Part shown: piece after piece, positions 11,560 to 21,999 of the stretch
Position numbering within the stretch: the first letter of the stretch is position 1
How the letters are laid out: each line of letters starts with the position of its first letter
Assembly (NCBI GenBank): GCA_963580285.1
Contig: OY757012.1
Location: 173,311,217-173,375,216 of the forward strand
Direction: 5' to 3'
From: Lucinisca nassula
Taxonomy: Eukaryota > Mollusca > Bivalvia > Lucinida > Lucinidae
DNA length: 64,000 nucleotides
Made by a program: the position numbers and the translations under genes
Notes under the pieces: generated by a model
Seen by the model: only the letters and a program-made list of their open reading frames with translations
What the model was told of the DNA's origin: nothing
The model's database searches: none

Positions 11560-12585
11560 TAGTGTTCACAAGGTTTTTCAATGATTGACCTACTGACCTA
11601 CTTTTGGACCCGACATGAGTCATATTCAAACTTGACTGAGATATTGTCATGATGATCATTCTTAGCAAATTTTATGATGATCGGATCAAACCTGTGGCCT
11701 CTAAAGTGTTCACAAGGTTTTTCTATGATTTGACCTACTGACCTACTTTTTGATACCACATGACCCATATTCGCACTTGACTGAGATATTGTCACAATGA
11801 TCATTCTGAGCAAGATTGATGATGATTGGACCAAAAATGTGGCCTTTAGAGTGTTCACAAGGTTTTTCCATGATTTGACCTACTGACCTACATTTGACCC
11901 GACATGACCAATATTCAAATTTGACCGAGATATTGTCATGACAATCATTCTGAGCAAGTTTAATGATGATTGGACCATAACTGTGCCCTCTAGTGTGTTC
12001 ACAAGGTTTTTCTATGATTTGACCTACTGACCTACTTTTTGACCCAACATGACCCATATTCAAACTTGACTGAGATATTGTCAGGATGATTATTCTGAGC
12101 AAGTTTGATGATGATTGGACCATAACTGTGCCCTCTAGAGTGTTCACAAGGTTTTTCTATGAATTGACCTACTGACCTACTTTTTGACCCGACATGACCC
12201 ATATTCAAACTTGACCGAGATATTGTCACAATGATCATTCTGAGCAAGTTTGATGATAATTGAACCATAACTGTGCCCTCTAGAGTGTTCACAAGGACTA
12301 TCTATGGTTTGACCTACTGACCTACTTTTTGACCCTACATGATCCATATTCGAACCTGACCGAGATATTGTCATGATAATTATTCTGAGCAAGTTTGATG
12401 ATGATTGGACCAAAACTGTGCCCTCTAGAGTGTTCACAAGGTTTTTCTATGATTTGACCTACTGACCTACTTTTTCACCCGACATGACCCATATTCGAAC
12501 TTGACCGAGATATTGTCATGATGATCATTCTGAGCAAGTTTGATGATGATTGGACCAAAACTGTGGCCTCTAGTTTGTTCACAAG
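11560..12585 (+). repeat. 145-bp tandem array, block 2
   Basis: About seven units of the same sequence as block 1. Adjacent units can be aligned at a 145-bp offset. It leads directly into the GAC-rich tract and terminal hairpin. Confidence 0.88.
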
Positions 12586-12650
12586 AAAAAGTTTACGCAC
12601 GACGGACGACGGACGACGCACGACGACGCCGGACATCTTACGGTCACAAA

Positions 12651-12680
12651 AGCTCACCATGACCTTCGGTCAGGTGAGCT
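12651..12680 (+). other. HLE-1 3' terminal hairpin (outer copy)
   Basis: Identical in design to the hairpin at 10664-10693; ends GGTGAGCT followed by AAAAAG. Marks the true right border, because HLE-2 sequence follows immediately. Confidence 0.9.
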
Positions 12681-12840
12681 AAAAAGTGTAAATGCCAGAG
12701 TTCTTGCGCACTGCACGTCGTCTAATGCTGATTAATATTTATACGAAGTTTCGTGAAGATAGCTTGAACGGTTTTCAAGTTACAGAGCGGACACGAAAGT
12801 GTGACAGACGGACAGACAGACAGACGCCCAGGGGAAAAAT
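12681..12840 (+). mobile_element. HLE-2 copy 1, right part
   Basis: GTGTAAATGCCAGAGTT, CACTGCACGTCGTCTAATGC and a GACGGACAGACAGACAGACG tract match 36430-36630 of HLE-2 copy 2. The 3' hairpin itself is missing: sequence diverges at about 12840 after GGGGAAAAA. Confidence 0.8.
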
Positions 12841-13965
12841 CAAAGCGCCAAAGGCACTGAAATGACAGATTCTATGAGAAAATCAAAACACTGTGAAAAC
12901 TTACAGACAACCTTTCTAAAAAGATCTTAAAATTTAGAAAAGTAGTTCTGCAAATTCCATTGTATGATATGTTTGCAGATGTCTATACACCGGTGGTATC
13001 ATGAAATGCCATTCGATGTTTCAAGTTTTGGAAAGAAACTATTTACGTTTTCAAAACCAAACATTAAAATTCAAGTTTTAACAATGTTACTGTCAATTAG
13101 TAACATTTTTGTCTGGTCGGTTGTGGATACCTCCCCGCAAAAGATACTCTATTTTTCACAAAGAGATCGGAGGAGAAAGGCTGGTCAGCCCAGTACATGA
13201 ATTCCATTGGCTTGAAGACATTTTTGAGTAAGAACAGCACCATAAACCTGCTGGATTAGATATCCCGGATTCTGAGCGTAAACAAATAAATGGAACCACG
13301 TGAGGCCGACGCACTTGATTGATGTAACGTCTCGCTGTTCGGTTAACGTCCTAGCCATGATCTTGAATGTTCTTAATGTCGCTAGCTACATGCAATAGCT
13401 TGACATACCATTTCGCTTATTCCATCCGATATGTCATGCTCTATTACGCACGCGTCGCCCCGGCATACCTTACACCTATATGTCGAAACATCCTGAGACG
13501 ACAATCGGCGTGATTCACGCTGAAGTGCGATGTGTCACTGAAACGGATATCACGCGAGTCGCTTAGACGCCAATATACATGTACGTATTTCATGCACCAG
13601 CGTAAGTGTTCCGTACTGTGTCGACGTCTTAATTTGGGTCACGACAGGGACGTCTAGCTCTCAAAAGTGCATCGCATTAGGGCGACGAACAGTGTCAGTG
13701 CTTATTAGTCGGTAGTTGAAACCCTTTGTTTATCTACAGGTACAGTGTAGCAGATGCCGGCGGAAATCTGCTTCGCATATGCATCTGTCGGTTGAATCCA
13801 TCTTGATGTACTGACGTCGGTCTTCCGCTATGTCGACGTCCACTAGCGTTTTCTGTTGATAGTAAGATGTTGCTGCAACAGACAAATAGATCACACACAT
13901 GTGGCACCCAAAATCAGAGTCAACGCCATCCGCTTTCCGACCAACTTCTAACTGTCCATTAGAAG
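12841..13965. other. Unassigned unique-looking sequence
   Basis: No repeat family recognised. A 78-codon open frame at 12964-13200 has no recognisable domain. The part from 13200 to 13965 is richer in CG dinucleotides than its surroundings and could be old single-copy DNA. Confidence 0.4.
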
Positions 13966-14129
13966 CCTCTGTGGTGTAGTGGTTATGCTACTCGCCTTGT
14001 AAACCAGGGATCGCAGGATCGATCCCTGACTTCTCCAGAATTTCGGATGTGTCTTTAAACCGAGGTATTGTCTCCGTATGACCTTAGCTGTTGGTGGGAC
14101 GTAAAACTCAAACACTCACCCACTCACTC
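13966..14129 (+). mobile_element. SINE-T, tRNA-derived SINE
   Basis: Head GCCTCTGTGGTGTAGTGGTT resembles a tRNA box A region, TTGTAAACC an anticodon loop with TGT (Thr-like), and GGATCGATCCC box B. The acceptor stem does not pair, so it is not a tRNA gene. The body continues TCTTTAAACCGAGG and the tail is TGTTGGTGGGACGTAAAAC followed by CACT repeats. Confidence 0.8.
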
Positions 14130-14284
14130 TAACTGTCCAGGGTTTAATGAAAAATGTTGCAATACGTTCTCACTTGATGCTTTTTGAGAACAAAAAATTT
14201 CTTCTTTACATCACACATCAAAAGTTTGATCCTGAACATGTGGTTTCTATCAGTGCTGGTGTAAAGGTGGTACACAGGATCGTT

Positions 14285-14577
14285 GGCCCCCGCCCATCGG
14301 GGCTTAAAGAAATAGATGGGCTGCATGATGCTTCCACGCACAGCTGAAACCGACCCGCACACAAGTAGTGGTAATCTGCTTAGACGATCTAAGCCTGCCC
14401 AGGCGAAGAGGTGCGAGTCGGACCGTCCATGCATATAAACCCTATTGGTTTCATTGGGCGGCAGGGCTTGAGATGTCAATTCATCTCAGTGTTGGGTAAA
14501 AGCCACACAAAATTGGAAGCAACGTCTCCAAAATGACATATACAGTGTTGACGGGGACGTTAAACCTCAAATCAAAC
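14285..14577 (+). mobile_element. SINE-U, full copy
   Basis: About 290 bp. Head GGCCCCCGCCCATCGGGGC, then GGGCTGCATGATGCTTCCAC, CCTATTGGTTTCATTGGGCG and the tail GTTGACGGGGACGTTAAACC ending in CAAATCAAAC repeats. No tRNA head is recognised. The family recurs at least nine times here, mostly on the minus strand. Confidence 0.82.
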
Positions 14578-15848
14578 AAAACAAAACACAGGATCGTGGC
14601 CGGAGTGGTAACCATACGTCACGGTTGATTGATTTAACCTTTTTAGCTTATAAGGGCATGGTGCCTAAGCGTGTTGTAATCATGCAATCGTTTGGTTTCA
14701 AAATCAAAGCACCGAAAGTGTTGGTGGGATGTAGGTTGGGGTAAAAGTCCTGGGCTGAGATTAAACTGTTTAATTTAACTCTGAAATTCCAAACAAATAG
14801 TGAAGATTTTGATAAGAAGCGCGTTCTGCAGCATCCGAACTTGGTCTACACTGTTTGCCAAGCTCACCCTATGATTCCAGGATGACCCTCTTAAGTCTTA
14901 TGGAATGCCCTGATCTCACTGCGGCTATTTTCTGCAAGAAAAAGGTTATTCTGAGAAGTCAGTGATAGTCACGTAGACCTTAGCTCTGAAATGTTTTTTT
15001 TATTAGTAACTTCGGGTCGGATGCCAAACAATCAACCCAAACATAGCCGGGTCGTTTGTCAGTCTTGGGTACATGTGTTATCTGTAAAATCTGCACTTGA
15101 ATAAAGATCAAACGCCACAGAACACGGTGCTGATCTTGTTCTACATTTTTTGCATCAGTTGCTAACATCCATTAAGTTTAAACGGATCAGTCCAAGTTCT
15201 CGTTCATGACCAGCCTGCATTTAGAGACAATCGGCATGAGTGTTGTCAGTGCTTTGATTTATTCACTGCCTTAAGTTTCTGGAGTGTACTCTTCCATCAC
15301 TGAAGTTGGACTCGTCCATTCTGCTAAATATGGCACCTAGAATTATATCACAGGACCTACACTGTTTGCATAGGTATCTGTACCATATTCCAGGGTTGAA
15401 AGGGACAGCCTTTCTCGCAAAATCTGATATACACCTTGTTGAAACTGACCTAGACTTGACCTCGAATGTCGGAAAACCCATTAATATTCTGGGGCTGGTT
15501 TAAGAATTAAATATTGACAGCACTGTTAGAAAACAGTGTAAAACCTGAGCAGACGTCTGAGCAGGTGCCGCATTGATCTGGGTATACAGTCTCGCATGAT
15601 GCAGCTGATTCATATGAAATGCTGAATCTATTCTCTGAAAGGTAAGATAAAATCGTCAAGTTGTCTGCTTCAAAAGTTTGTATTGCGATTATAGGATGTA
15701 CAATTTTGATAACTGCGCCAAACCGGACTACATTTTTGTGCGGATTCGTATTTCTTTGGCGGTCAAAGCCGGAAGAAAGTCGCAAGAAAGCCGGAACTAC
15801 TTTACAACACGCAGGATAGCTATAAATGACAGAATGAATCTGTCATTA
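14578..15848. other. Mostly unassigned; diverged palindrome cores
   Basis: About 14815-14880 and 15530-15605 keep scraps of the PM-A/PM-C core (CTACACTGTTTGCCAAG; GAAAACAGTGT). The rest is unrecognised, with only short chance ORFs. Confidence 0.4.
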
Positions 15849-15851
15849 ACA

Positions 15852-15890
15852 ATATGTCTCTCCGAAAAAAAAAATGTTGGGGGAGACATA
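15852..15890 (+). mobile_element. Solo HLE-2 3' hairpin
   Basis: ATGTCTCTCCGAAAA arm and GGGGGAGACAT arm with an A-rich loop, preceded by AACA and followed by AATAAAC, as at 36642-36681. No HLE-2 body immediately upstream. Either a truncated copy or the detached end of HLE-2 copy 1. Confidence 0.7.
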
Positions 15891-15924
15891 ATAAACACAT
15901 TGTAAATAAATGAAAATTTTGAGA

Positions 15925-16085
15925 TGAAAAATTATGATATTTCTCTTATTTCTGCTCAAAATATAGATTGTGGGTCTTTGTGTTTTCTTACAATAGTGTC
16001 ATCTGGTCAGAGACCACCTTCTTAAAGACCACTTTTGAACAGTTCCAAAGGTGGTCTTAATACAGGAATTTTACTGTTGTAAGAA
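15925..16085. mobile_element. PM-D half-site and DNA-transposon MITE end
   Basis: First a PM-D outer arm (CTTATTTCTGCTCAAAATAT). Then TGGTCAGAGACCACC and GGTGGTCTTAATACAGGAAT, the same wording as the MITE at 37846-38035. Confidence 0.5.
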
Positions 16086-16854
16086 ATGATTTCAGCAATT
16101 CTGAAGCTCCATGTTGCCCAAGTGCCTCTAACAAAGTATCAGTCCAATCCCACTCATGATTATGGAGAAGATGTAAAAAATGTGAAAGATAACAACAGAT
16201 GGAGTGATGACTGACAGATGATGGACAACAGGCAACAGCATAAGATGAACTTTGTACTTCACATTTAGCTAAAAACTACTAAACATGTATAAGCTAATAC
16301 AAAATATACAGACGTAACAGAAAAACAACTATTTATGGTGTTTTGTTCTTATGATTTGTTCATTTTGCTAGCATTTAAATATGAGTCAGAACACAAAAAA
16401 AAACCTACAGTAACATTGTGGGCCAGCCACGACACATATTAGCCTGCACATCTCCACTTCCTGGTCAGTCTTTACTGATTGTGTGGACCTTCTACTGTAT
16501 AACTAGAGATTTAGAAATCTTTTGCCATACTGAGTGGAGGTGACCATCTTTGCTGGATACAGACCTCATTGTGGGTTTTGTCATTATTTTTAGTTTGACA
16601 GTGATGTCATATCCACAAATTCCTGGATTCTGTACAGACTTAACATAAACGTATATCAACAACTTTCATTGATCAAAGTTCAATCGCTCATGTATCATTA
16701 TAATAGACTGATGATCAATCATCAATTTACGTTATCACAAAATCATTATGATAACACATCTGTGGGACTTGGTTCATTCTTTCATTTCTCAAAAAAAAAA
16801 GGTATTTTTCCGATAATTTGCAATGTCATATTTTCTTGTTATAAATGCCCAAAA
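16086..16854. other. Unassigned sequence downstream of the gene
   Basis: Contains a diverged hairpin-type block at about 16430-16500 (GCCTGCACATCTCC, GGTCAGTC). No coding potential. Confidence 0.4.
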
Positions 16855-16921
16855 CATAGGTTGTTGGTGCTTGTTAGAGCTGCCTCATTAGGGCAGGTCT
16901 AACAAGTACCAACAACCTATG
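16855..16921. repeat. PM-D palindrome
   Basis: Arms CATAGGTTGTTGGTGCTTGT and the inverse, with GCCTC at the centre. A second, half copy follows at about 17034-17075. An AATAAA on the minus strand at 16987-16992 lies between them and could serve the zinc-finger gene; weak. Confidence 0.75.
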
Positions 16922-17169
16922 GCTTTGAGCAAAATTAAGGAAAAAGCATTCCACGGTAACTACTTAAAGTGGGGTTTACATGGGTGTTTATTTCAGAGAC
17001 TTGGTATTTTGCAATGTCATATTTTCTTGAAATGCCCGAAACATAGTTTGGTGGTACTCGTTAGAACTGCCTCATTGAGTAGCAGTAATAGAGAAAAAAA
17101 AAAAAATCTTCGTCTACCCCTGTTGCCTCCCATCAAGTTTCAGCTATCAGACTTTTGGTTCGGAAGGAG

Positions 17170-17300
17170 ATATACAGTCAAACCTGTCTTAAAGACCACC
17201 TGTGAACAAAGACCACCTGTCTACAAAGACCACTTCCAATTCCTCCCATCCAATTAGACTATATAATGCACCTGTCAATAGAGACCACCTGTGCACTAGG
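17170..17300 (+). mobile_element. Pogo-like MITE, left part
   Basis: Begins TACAGTCAAACCTGTCTTAA and repeats GACCACCTGT several times. TA then CAGT is typical of Tc1/mariner-pogo MITEs. The right end is not clear. Confidence 0.5.
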
Positions 17301-17561
17301 ACTTTTAAGAATTTCAGAATGGCTGCAAAGGTGGCAATCTTGAAAGTTTGAAAGTGCTCAGTGATTTCATCAACTCTGAATCTCCATGTTGCCCAAATGC
17401 CTCCCACCAAGTATCAGCTTAATTTGACTTACAGTTCTGGAAACAATGTCAAAAATTGAAAGCTAAAGATGGACAACGGGCCATGGCATATGGTAACCTG
17501 GAGCTTTGAGCTAAAAATCAAAAGATAAACTGCCTACTTCTGGAACTTGGCGGTTAAAGGG

Positions 17562-18386
17562 TTAAGCATTTGTATTAACTGGAACCTTTACAGGAACCTT
17601 CACTGGTACACAGATTTGGATATCATCAACTGGCAAGTTTGGAGAATCTGAACTACAAGCATTTGATTCTGTATAACTAACAGTGGGCACTTTTACTGAA
17701 GTGCTACTATTGTCTATTGCTTGATCCCCTTCCATAATTTCAATAGAAATCTTTTCACGGGGCTTTTTAGTCCTGTCTGCTCTGAGAGTCAACTCCTTGA
17801 ACTGCATTTGAGGACCGTCCAATTTACCATTTTTTCCTGTCAAAACATCTGCACATACTGACTCTAGAATGTTTAAAGTATCACTTTCATTTTTGGATTC
17901 TGTAGAAGTTTCTATTTCTGTTGCTGGGAATTTCTGAGCAAGCTCTTGTGCTCCACTACTATTTAGTGACTCACCACCTGCTGATTCTGTGGTAATAGAT
18001 TCAGTGTCTGAGTTAGATTCAATTTCTTCCTTTATCTCATCCACTGTCTTTAGAATTTCAGCAACATTAATAGGTTCACCTGCAACATCAACTGTTTCAT
18101 CTGAATCAACATGCTGCCTCCGACGTCTACCTAGTGCTGATTTCTTTATTTTTGTGAAAGTCAACTCAGGCATTGTGTAACCTATGTCTGCAAGACGTGG
18201 TATTTTGTAAGGTTTTGTTCGCACTTTAAGAAATTCTTCTCTGGTCATTTGTGAGATTCCAGATGCAGTCAACAGCTTTCCATGTCTGGTTTTGAGATGG
18301 CGTTTGTAGGTGTTGCGTGTTTTAAATTTCTGTCCACAGTCAGCACATTTAAATGGTGTTTCACCAGTGTGGCGTCGTAAATGCTC
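17562..18386 (-). CDS. Zinc-finger gene, last exon (fingers 3-4 and C-terminal tail)
   Basis: Acceptor TTCCATTTTCCAG precedes GAGCATTTACG at 18386. The exon opens with the second half of finger 3 (EHLRRHTGE), whose cysteines come from the previous exon. Finger 4 follows (Cys539, Cys542, His555, His560 in window numbering). After HGK comes a tail of about 235 residues with a basic GRRRRQ patch, long Ser/Thr/Glu-rich stretches and a short VPVKVPVKVPV repeat just before the stop. No further fold is recognised in the tail. A Met codon 18 nt upstream of the acceptor is intronic and not used. The exon was chosen because it is in phase and completes a canonical finger. Confidence 0.92.
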   Translation of the reverse strand, partial: EHLRRHTGETPFKCADCGQKFKTRNTYKRHLKTRHGKLLTASGISQMTREEFLKVRTKPYKIPRLADIGYTMPELTFTKIKKSALGRRRRQHVDSDETVDVAGEPINVAEILKTVDEIKEEIESNSDTESITTESAGGESLNSSGAQELAQKFPATEIETSTESKNESDTLNILESVCADVLTGKNGKLDGPQMQFKELTLRADRTKKPREKISIEIMEGDQAIDNSSTSVKVPTVSYTESNACSSDSPNLPVDDIQICVPVKVPVKVPVNTNA

Positions 18387-18406
18387 CTGGAAAATGGAAA
18401 TCACAT

Positions 18407-18612
18407 TTAACCCATTTTGTACTGAATGGTATTTTCTGCCATTCTGGGGTCCATTTCAAAATCTAGGGTTGTCAGGCTGAGACATTTAGTTAGAAAATGA
18501 CTGTTTCATTTTTTGCAAAGAGTGAAGGCCCTGATCAGACTCCTTGCTCTGCAAAATCTGAAGTGGGCCTGTACTCTTTGACAGTGTCCTGTTTTGGGTT
18601 TTTCTTTTTAAA
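18407..18612 (-). mobile_element. PM-A MITE 20 bp from a splice acceptor
   Basis: TTAACCCATTTTGTACTG at the left, diverged core GTGAAGGCCCTGATCAGACT, and right end TGTTTTGGGTTTTTC. It lies immediately upstream of the last exon's acceptor, inside the region where a branch point would be expected. Confidence 0.65.
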
Positions 18613-18660
18613 AATCCTGGCATTCTCAAACTGATACAAGGAAAGTCACCAAGCAAATGA

Positions 18661-18805
18661 ACAAGAGGGCCATAATGGCACTGGATCGCTCACTTGATTC
18701 ATAGTTCAAACGAATGATATACTAGGTAATATATTAAGGTGGAGTGGAAGGTTTGAGCAGTTTTGGTTGACAGTGACCCAAGGAACATTTCTGTGAAATT
18801 CTGTT
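18661..18805 (+). mobile_element. HLE-1 5' end, truncated copy
   Basis: ACAAGAGGGCCATAATGGCA, CGCTCACTTGAT, then a partial unit of the 144-bp array type (GGTTTGAGCAGTTTTGG). No 3' hairpin downstream. Confidence 0.7.
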
Positions 18806-18894
18806 GTTTTCTGTAAGCCTTGTCTGATCTACAGTTAATCATGTTGTACACCTGTGCACTGTTTGCATAAAATCCAGGACTTTATTCAAAAATG

Positions 18895-18955
18895 AAAACA
18901 TAAATTATGGGTACTCAAAGGAATCACCTCATTGAGTACCCACAATCTATGCTTT
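18895..18955. repeat. PM-D palindrome, partial
   Basis: ATTATGGGTACTCAAAGGAA arm, with GAGTACCCACAATCTATG as the opposite arm. One arm has lost its inner part. Confidence 0.6.
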
Positions 18956-18963
18956 AATCTTGA

Positions 18964-19190
18964 TTAACCCATTTAGTACCCAAAACCCCAAAAGAGGTAC
19001 CCTGGCAAACAGTGCAGGCCCATATCTGACACCAAAGCACAGGGCGTCTGATCAGGGTTTACACTGTTTGCAAAATGTTCAGCCATTTTCCTAATAAATT
19101 TTGAGGAAAACAACCTGACAGCCCTTAATTTTGAAATGGACTCCTGGTATATATAAGGAGGAAGATTCCATTTTGTACAAAAAAGGTTAA
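18964..19190 (+). mobile_element. PM-A MITE
   Basis: TTAACCCATTTAGTACCC to GTACAAAAAAGGTTAA. Core GGCAAACAGTGCAGGCCC, with the inner arms partly decayed. Confidence 0.75.
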
Positions 19191-19644
19191 GAAAAATATC
19201 ACAAAAGACCATATGAAGTGCCATGAAATATTACCTAAAATTGTCAAGGCGTGCTAAGGAAATGATTGGTTAAATGATACTGATAGGCATTAATTAATGA
19301 AGAAAAGAAAAGAAACAAGTAATCAACACACTTTCAAGTCAACTTAAAAACAGCTATCTCAAAATGTTTAGCACAAATGTTATGCTTTGTATAAACAAAT
19401 GTCTTGATGTTAAGATTCTCTGTTCCAAGATTATGAATCCATTTTTTTTTACATAACTCTATTTTTCTAAGGGTCAGGGATACAAAAACAGTTAATTCCT
19501 TGTCCAGTATTTGCCCTTACAAGAAGGCATTTTTTATTATTTTAAAGTTCACTTTCTCCTCTAAAATCCTCAGCTGCTAAAGATAGCTGTCGGAACATGG
19601 ACTGAACAGTCTCCTTGAGATCACTGCAGGAGATATAATCTGTA
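19191..19644. other. Unassigned intron sequence
   Basis: AT-rich, with no recognised repeat or ORF. Confidence 0.5.
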
Positions 19645-21192
19645 ACTAGAAATGTGTCAATACAACACAAATGCCCCCGCCCAGGGACCTACCTCACACC
19701 CACCCCCATCACCTTAAGGTCATGCGGCAGGGGCGGGGTTATGGCTGTATGAAACTTTTGACATGTATCTATCATCATTCCAAATATGTAGCATTCCATC
19801 ACATGGTTAAAGAAATATGAGCTCTCAAAAATATAATATAAACACGTCTGTGACCTTGACCTTCAGTTAAGGGGTGGGGGTATGACTCAATGAAACTTTG
19901 GACCTGCAACTATTGTCATACCAAATATGAAGCAAATCCATTATAGAGTTTGGAAAATATAAGCAATTAACATACTTAATTTTGAAAATTTCTATGTCTG
20001 CGACCTTGCCCTTGAAGTCATAGGCATGGGTGGGGGTATTACTGAATAAATCTTTGGACCTGCATCTATCATTAAACCAAATATGAACCAAATGAATCAT
20101 AAAAGTTAAAAGTTCAACGTGGTACAAATACCTTAACCTGAGTGTTAAACATTAAAAATTTCTAAGTCCGTGACCTTGACCTTGAGACCATGGGTAGGTA
20201 TGGGGGTATTGCTGGATAAAACTTTGGACCCATATCTATCATCATACTAAATATAAACCACATCCATTGCATGGTTTGAGAAATATGAGCTCAAGTTCTA
20301 CCCTGACCGAAAACCTTAACCTGAGTCTTAAACACTAACAATTTCTAAGTCCGTGACCTTGACCTTGAGACCATGGGTAGGTATGGGGGTATTGCTGGAT
20401 AAAACTTTGGACCCATATCTATCATCATACTAAATATAAACCACATCCATTGCATGGTTTGAGAAATATGAGCTCAAGTTCTACCCTGACCGAAAACCTT
20501 AACCTGAGTCTTAAACACTAACAATTTCTAAGTCCGTGACCTTGACCTTGAGACCATGGGTAGGTATGGGGGTATTGCTGGATAAAACTTTGGACCCATA
20601 TCTATCATCAGACTAATTATAAACCACATCCATTGCATGGTTTGAGAAATATGAGCTCAAGTTCTACCCTGACCGAAAACCTTAACCTGAGTCTTAAACA
20701 TTAAAAATTTCTAAGTCCATGACCTTGACCTTGAGACCATGGGTAGGTGTAGGGGTATTGCTGGATATAACTTTGGAACCATATCTATCATCATACTAAA
20801 TATAAACCACATCCATTGCATGGTTTGAGAAATATGAGCTCAAGTTCTACCCTGACCGAAAACCTTAACCTGAGTCTTAAACATTAAAAATTTCTAAGTC
20901 CGTGACCTTGACCTTGAGACCATGGGAAGGTGTGGGGGTATTGTTGGATAAAACTTTGGACCCATATCTATCATCATACTAAATATAAACCATATCCATT
21001 GCATGGTTTGAAAAATATGAGCTCAAGTTCTACCCTGACCGAAAACCTTAACCGGAGTAACAGGATTACGTACGTACGTACACACTTTCGTACAGAAGGA
21101 CGCACATTCGGACGCACATACGCACGTACCCACGGACGCAAGTACGGAAAACCTAAAAACTATATGCCCCAGGCATACGATGCAGGGGCATA
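19645..21192 (+). mobile_element. HLE-4, array-bearing Helentron-like element
   Basis: Begins ACTAGAAATGTGTCAATACA with a small stem (TGTGT / ACACA) and the motif ATGCCCCC. An array follows, then a tract of ACGTACGTACAC and GGACGCACATTCGGACGC. The 3' hairpin is TATGCCCC ... GGGGCATA at 21163-21192, followed by AAAAATG. The hairpin arm is the inverse of the 5' motif. No coding capacity. Confidence 0.72.
20164..21060 (+). repeat. 183-bp tandem array, five units
   Basis: Unit starts at 20164, 20347, 20530, 20713 and 20896 are exactly 183 bp apart. Adjacent units are almost identical (AAGTCCGTGACCTTGACCTT, TATCTATCATCATACTAAAT). Older, diverged units lie at 19670-20163. The identity implies recent expansion. 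Confidence 0.92.
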
Positions 21193-21999
21193 AAAATGTC
21201 TGACACCCTATAAACAACTTTAATGAGCCATTACAGTTAATTAGAGCAACAGTTTAGGAGGAGAATATGATTTTATCATTCCTCAATGGTGTTATTGTAA
21301 AATGGATCTGAAAAAAAAAAATGGCGGTCATTCACTTAAACGCTGACAGCTTAAGATCACACCCCAATAAATCTGTGGATTAGGATTCAAGTCGTGACTG
21401 ATCATTAGTCATAGTTGTAATTATGACAGACACCCCCTTATTGAAAATTAATACATCACATGACAATTAGCTGCTAGAGATTTATTTCATTGATGACCGC
21501 TGATTATGTCATGGTACATAGTTTTTTTAACTGTTAATTATAAATAACTCGCTTCATTGCAAGAAGATAAAGCATGCAACAGCTTTGGTCAGAAAATGTC
21601 GCCTTGCAAAACTCCACTTCTATATCTAGATACCGGTTCTATGTTTATTAACAAGTTAATCACCGCATACATCACTGTTTTGGCGTGAATGCATGCATGT
21701 CAGTCCCATTTTGGCTGACTGTCTAATTATTATGCCTTAATCTCGCGGGAGGCTATGATATCTGGCGAGATCTCGTAAATGTTTTTTCTGCCAAACATCA
21801 CTACAACCCAGACATTTGAGAATATTGGATTATATAACTAGGACCATAAACAGTCTGACCCTTAACCAGGTATTTCTCTGTTTTTACTGCGATTGATTAG
21901 AAAATTTTGGCACATTGAAAATTATCTGGGACGAATTTTTCAAATAAATCATTTTTTAATTTAATAAATCGGTCTGGACCGGCGAAAAATCGGTTTTCT
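21193..21999. other. Unassigned intron sequence
   Basis: No repeat family or exon recognised; poly-A run near 21310. Confidence 0.5.

Larger units (their letters stand above)
7750..12680 (+). mobile_element. HLE-1 composite with two 3' ends, nested in HLE-2
   Basis: One 5' end (ACAAGAGGGCCATGATGGCC, then GCTCACCTGA) is followed by a 165-bp array, the CGGACCGGAACC linker, a 145-bp array and a full 3' end at 10693. A 118-bp array, a second 145-bp array and a second full 3' end at 12680 follow. Right flank AAAAAGTGTAAATGCC resumes HLE-2. The empty site in the other HLE-2 copy reads GATAATTCAAAAAGTATAAA, so the insertion lies in an A-rich site without an obvious target duplication. No ORF for a transposase. 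Confidence 0.8.

Noticed and set aside
11438..12437. Overlapping minus-strand open frames of about 86-134 codons with near-identical peptides
   Set aside because: They are produced by the 145-bp tandem array. The period is not a multiple of three, so frames change every unit, and the array belongs to a non-coding mobile element.
12964..13200. 78-codon open frame in unique-looking sequence
   Set aside because: No recognisable domain, no splice support, hydrophobic mixed composition; length is within chance for AT-rich DNA.
13973..14045. Possible tRNA-Thr(TGT) gene
   Set aside because: Acceptor arms do not pair and the sequence continues into a SINE body with a tail; a matching copy with a target duplication is at 22425-22591.
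16987..16992. AATAAA on the minus strand as the gene's poly(A) signal
   Set aside because: Position is plausible, about 570 bp past the stop, but AATAAA is frequent in AT-rich DNA and no downstream element is recognisable; kept only as a remark.
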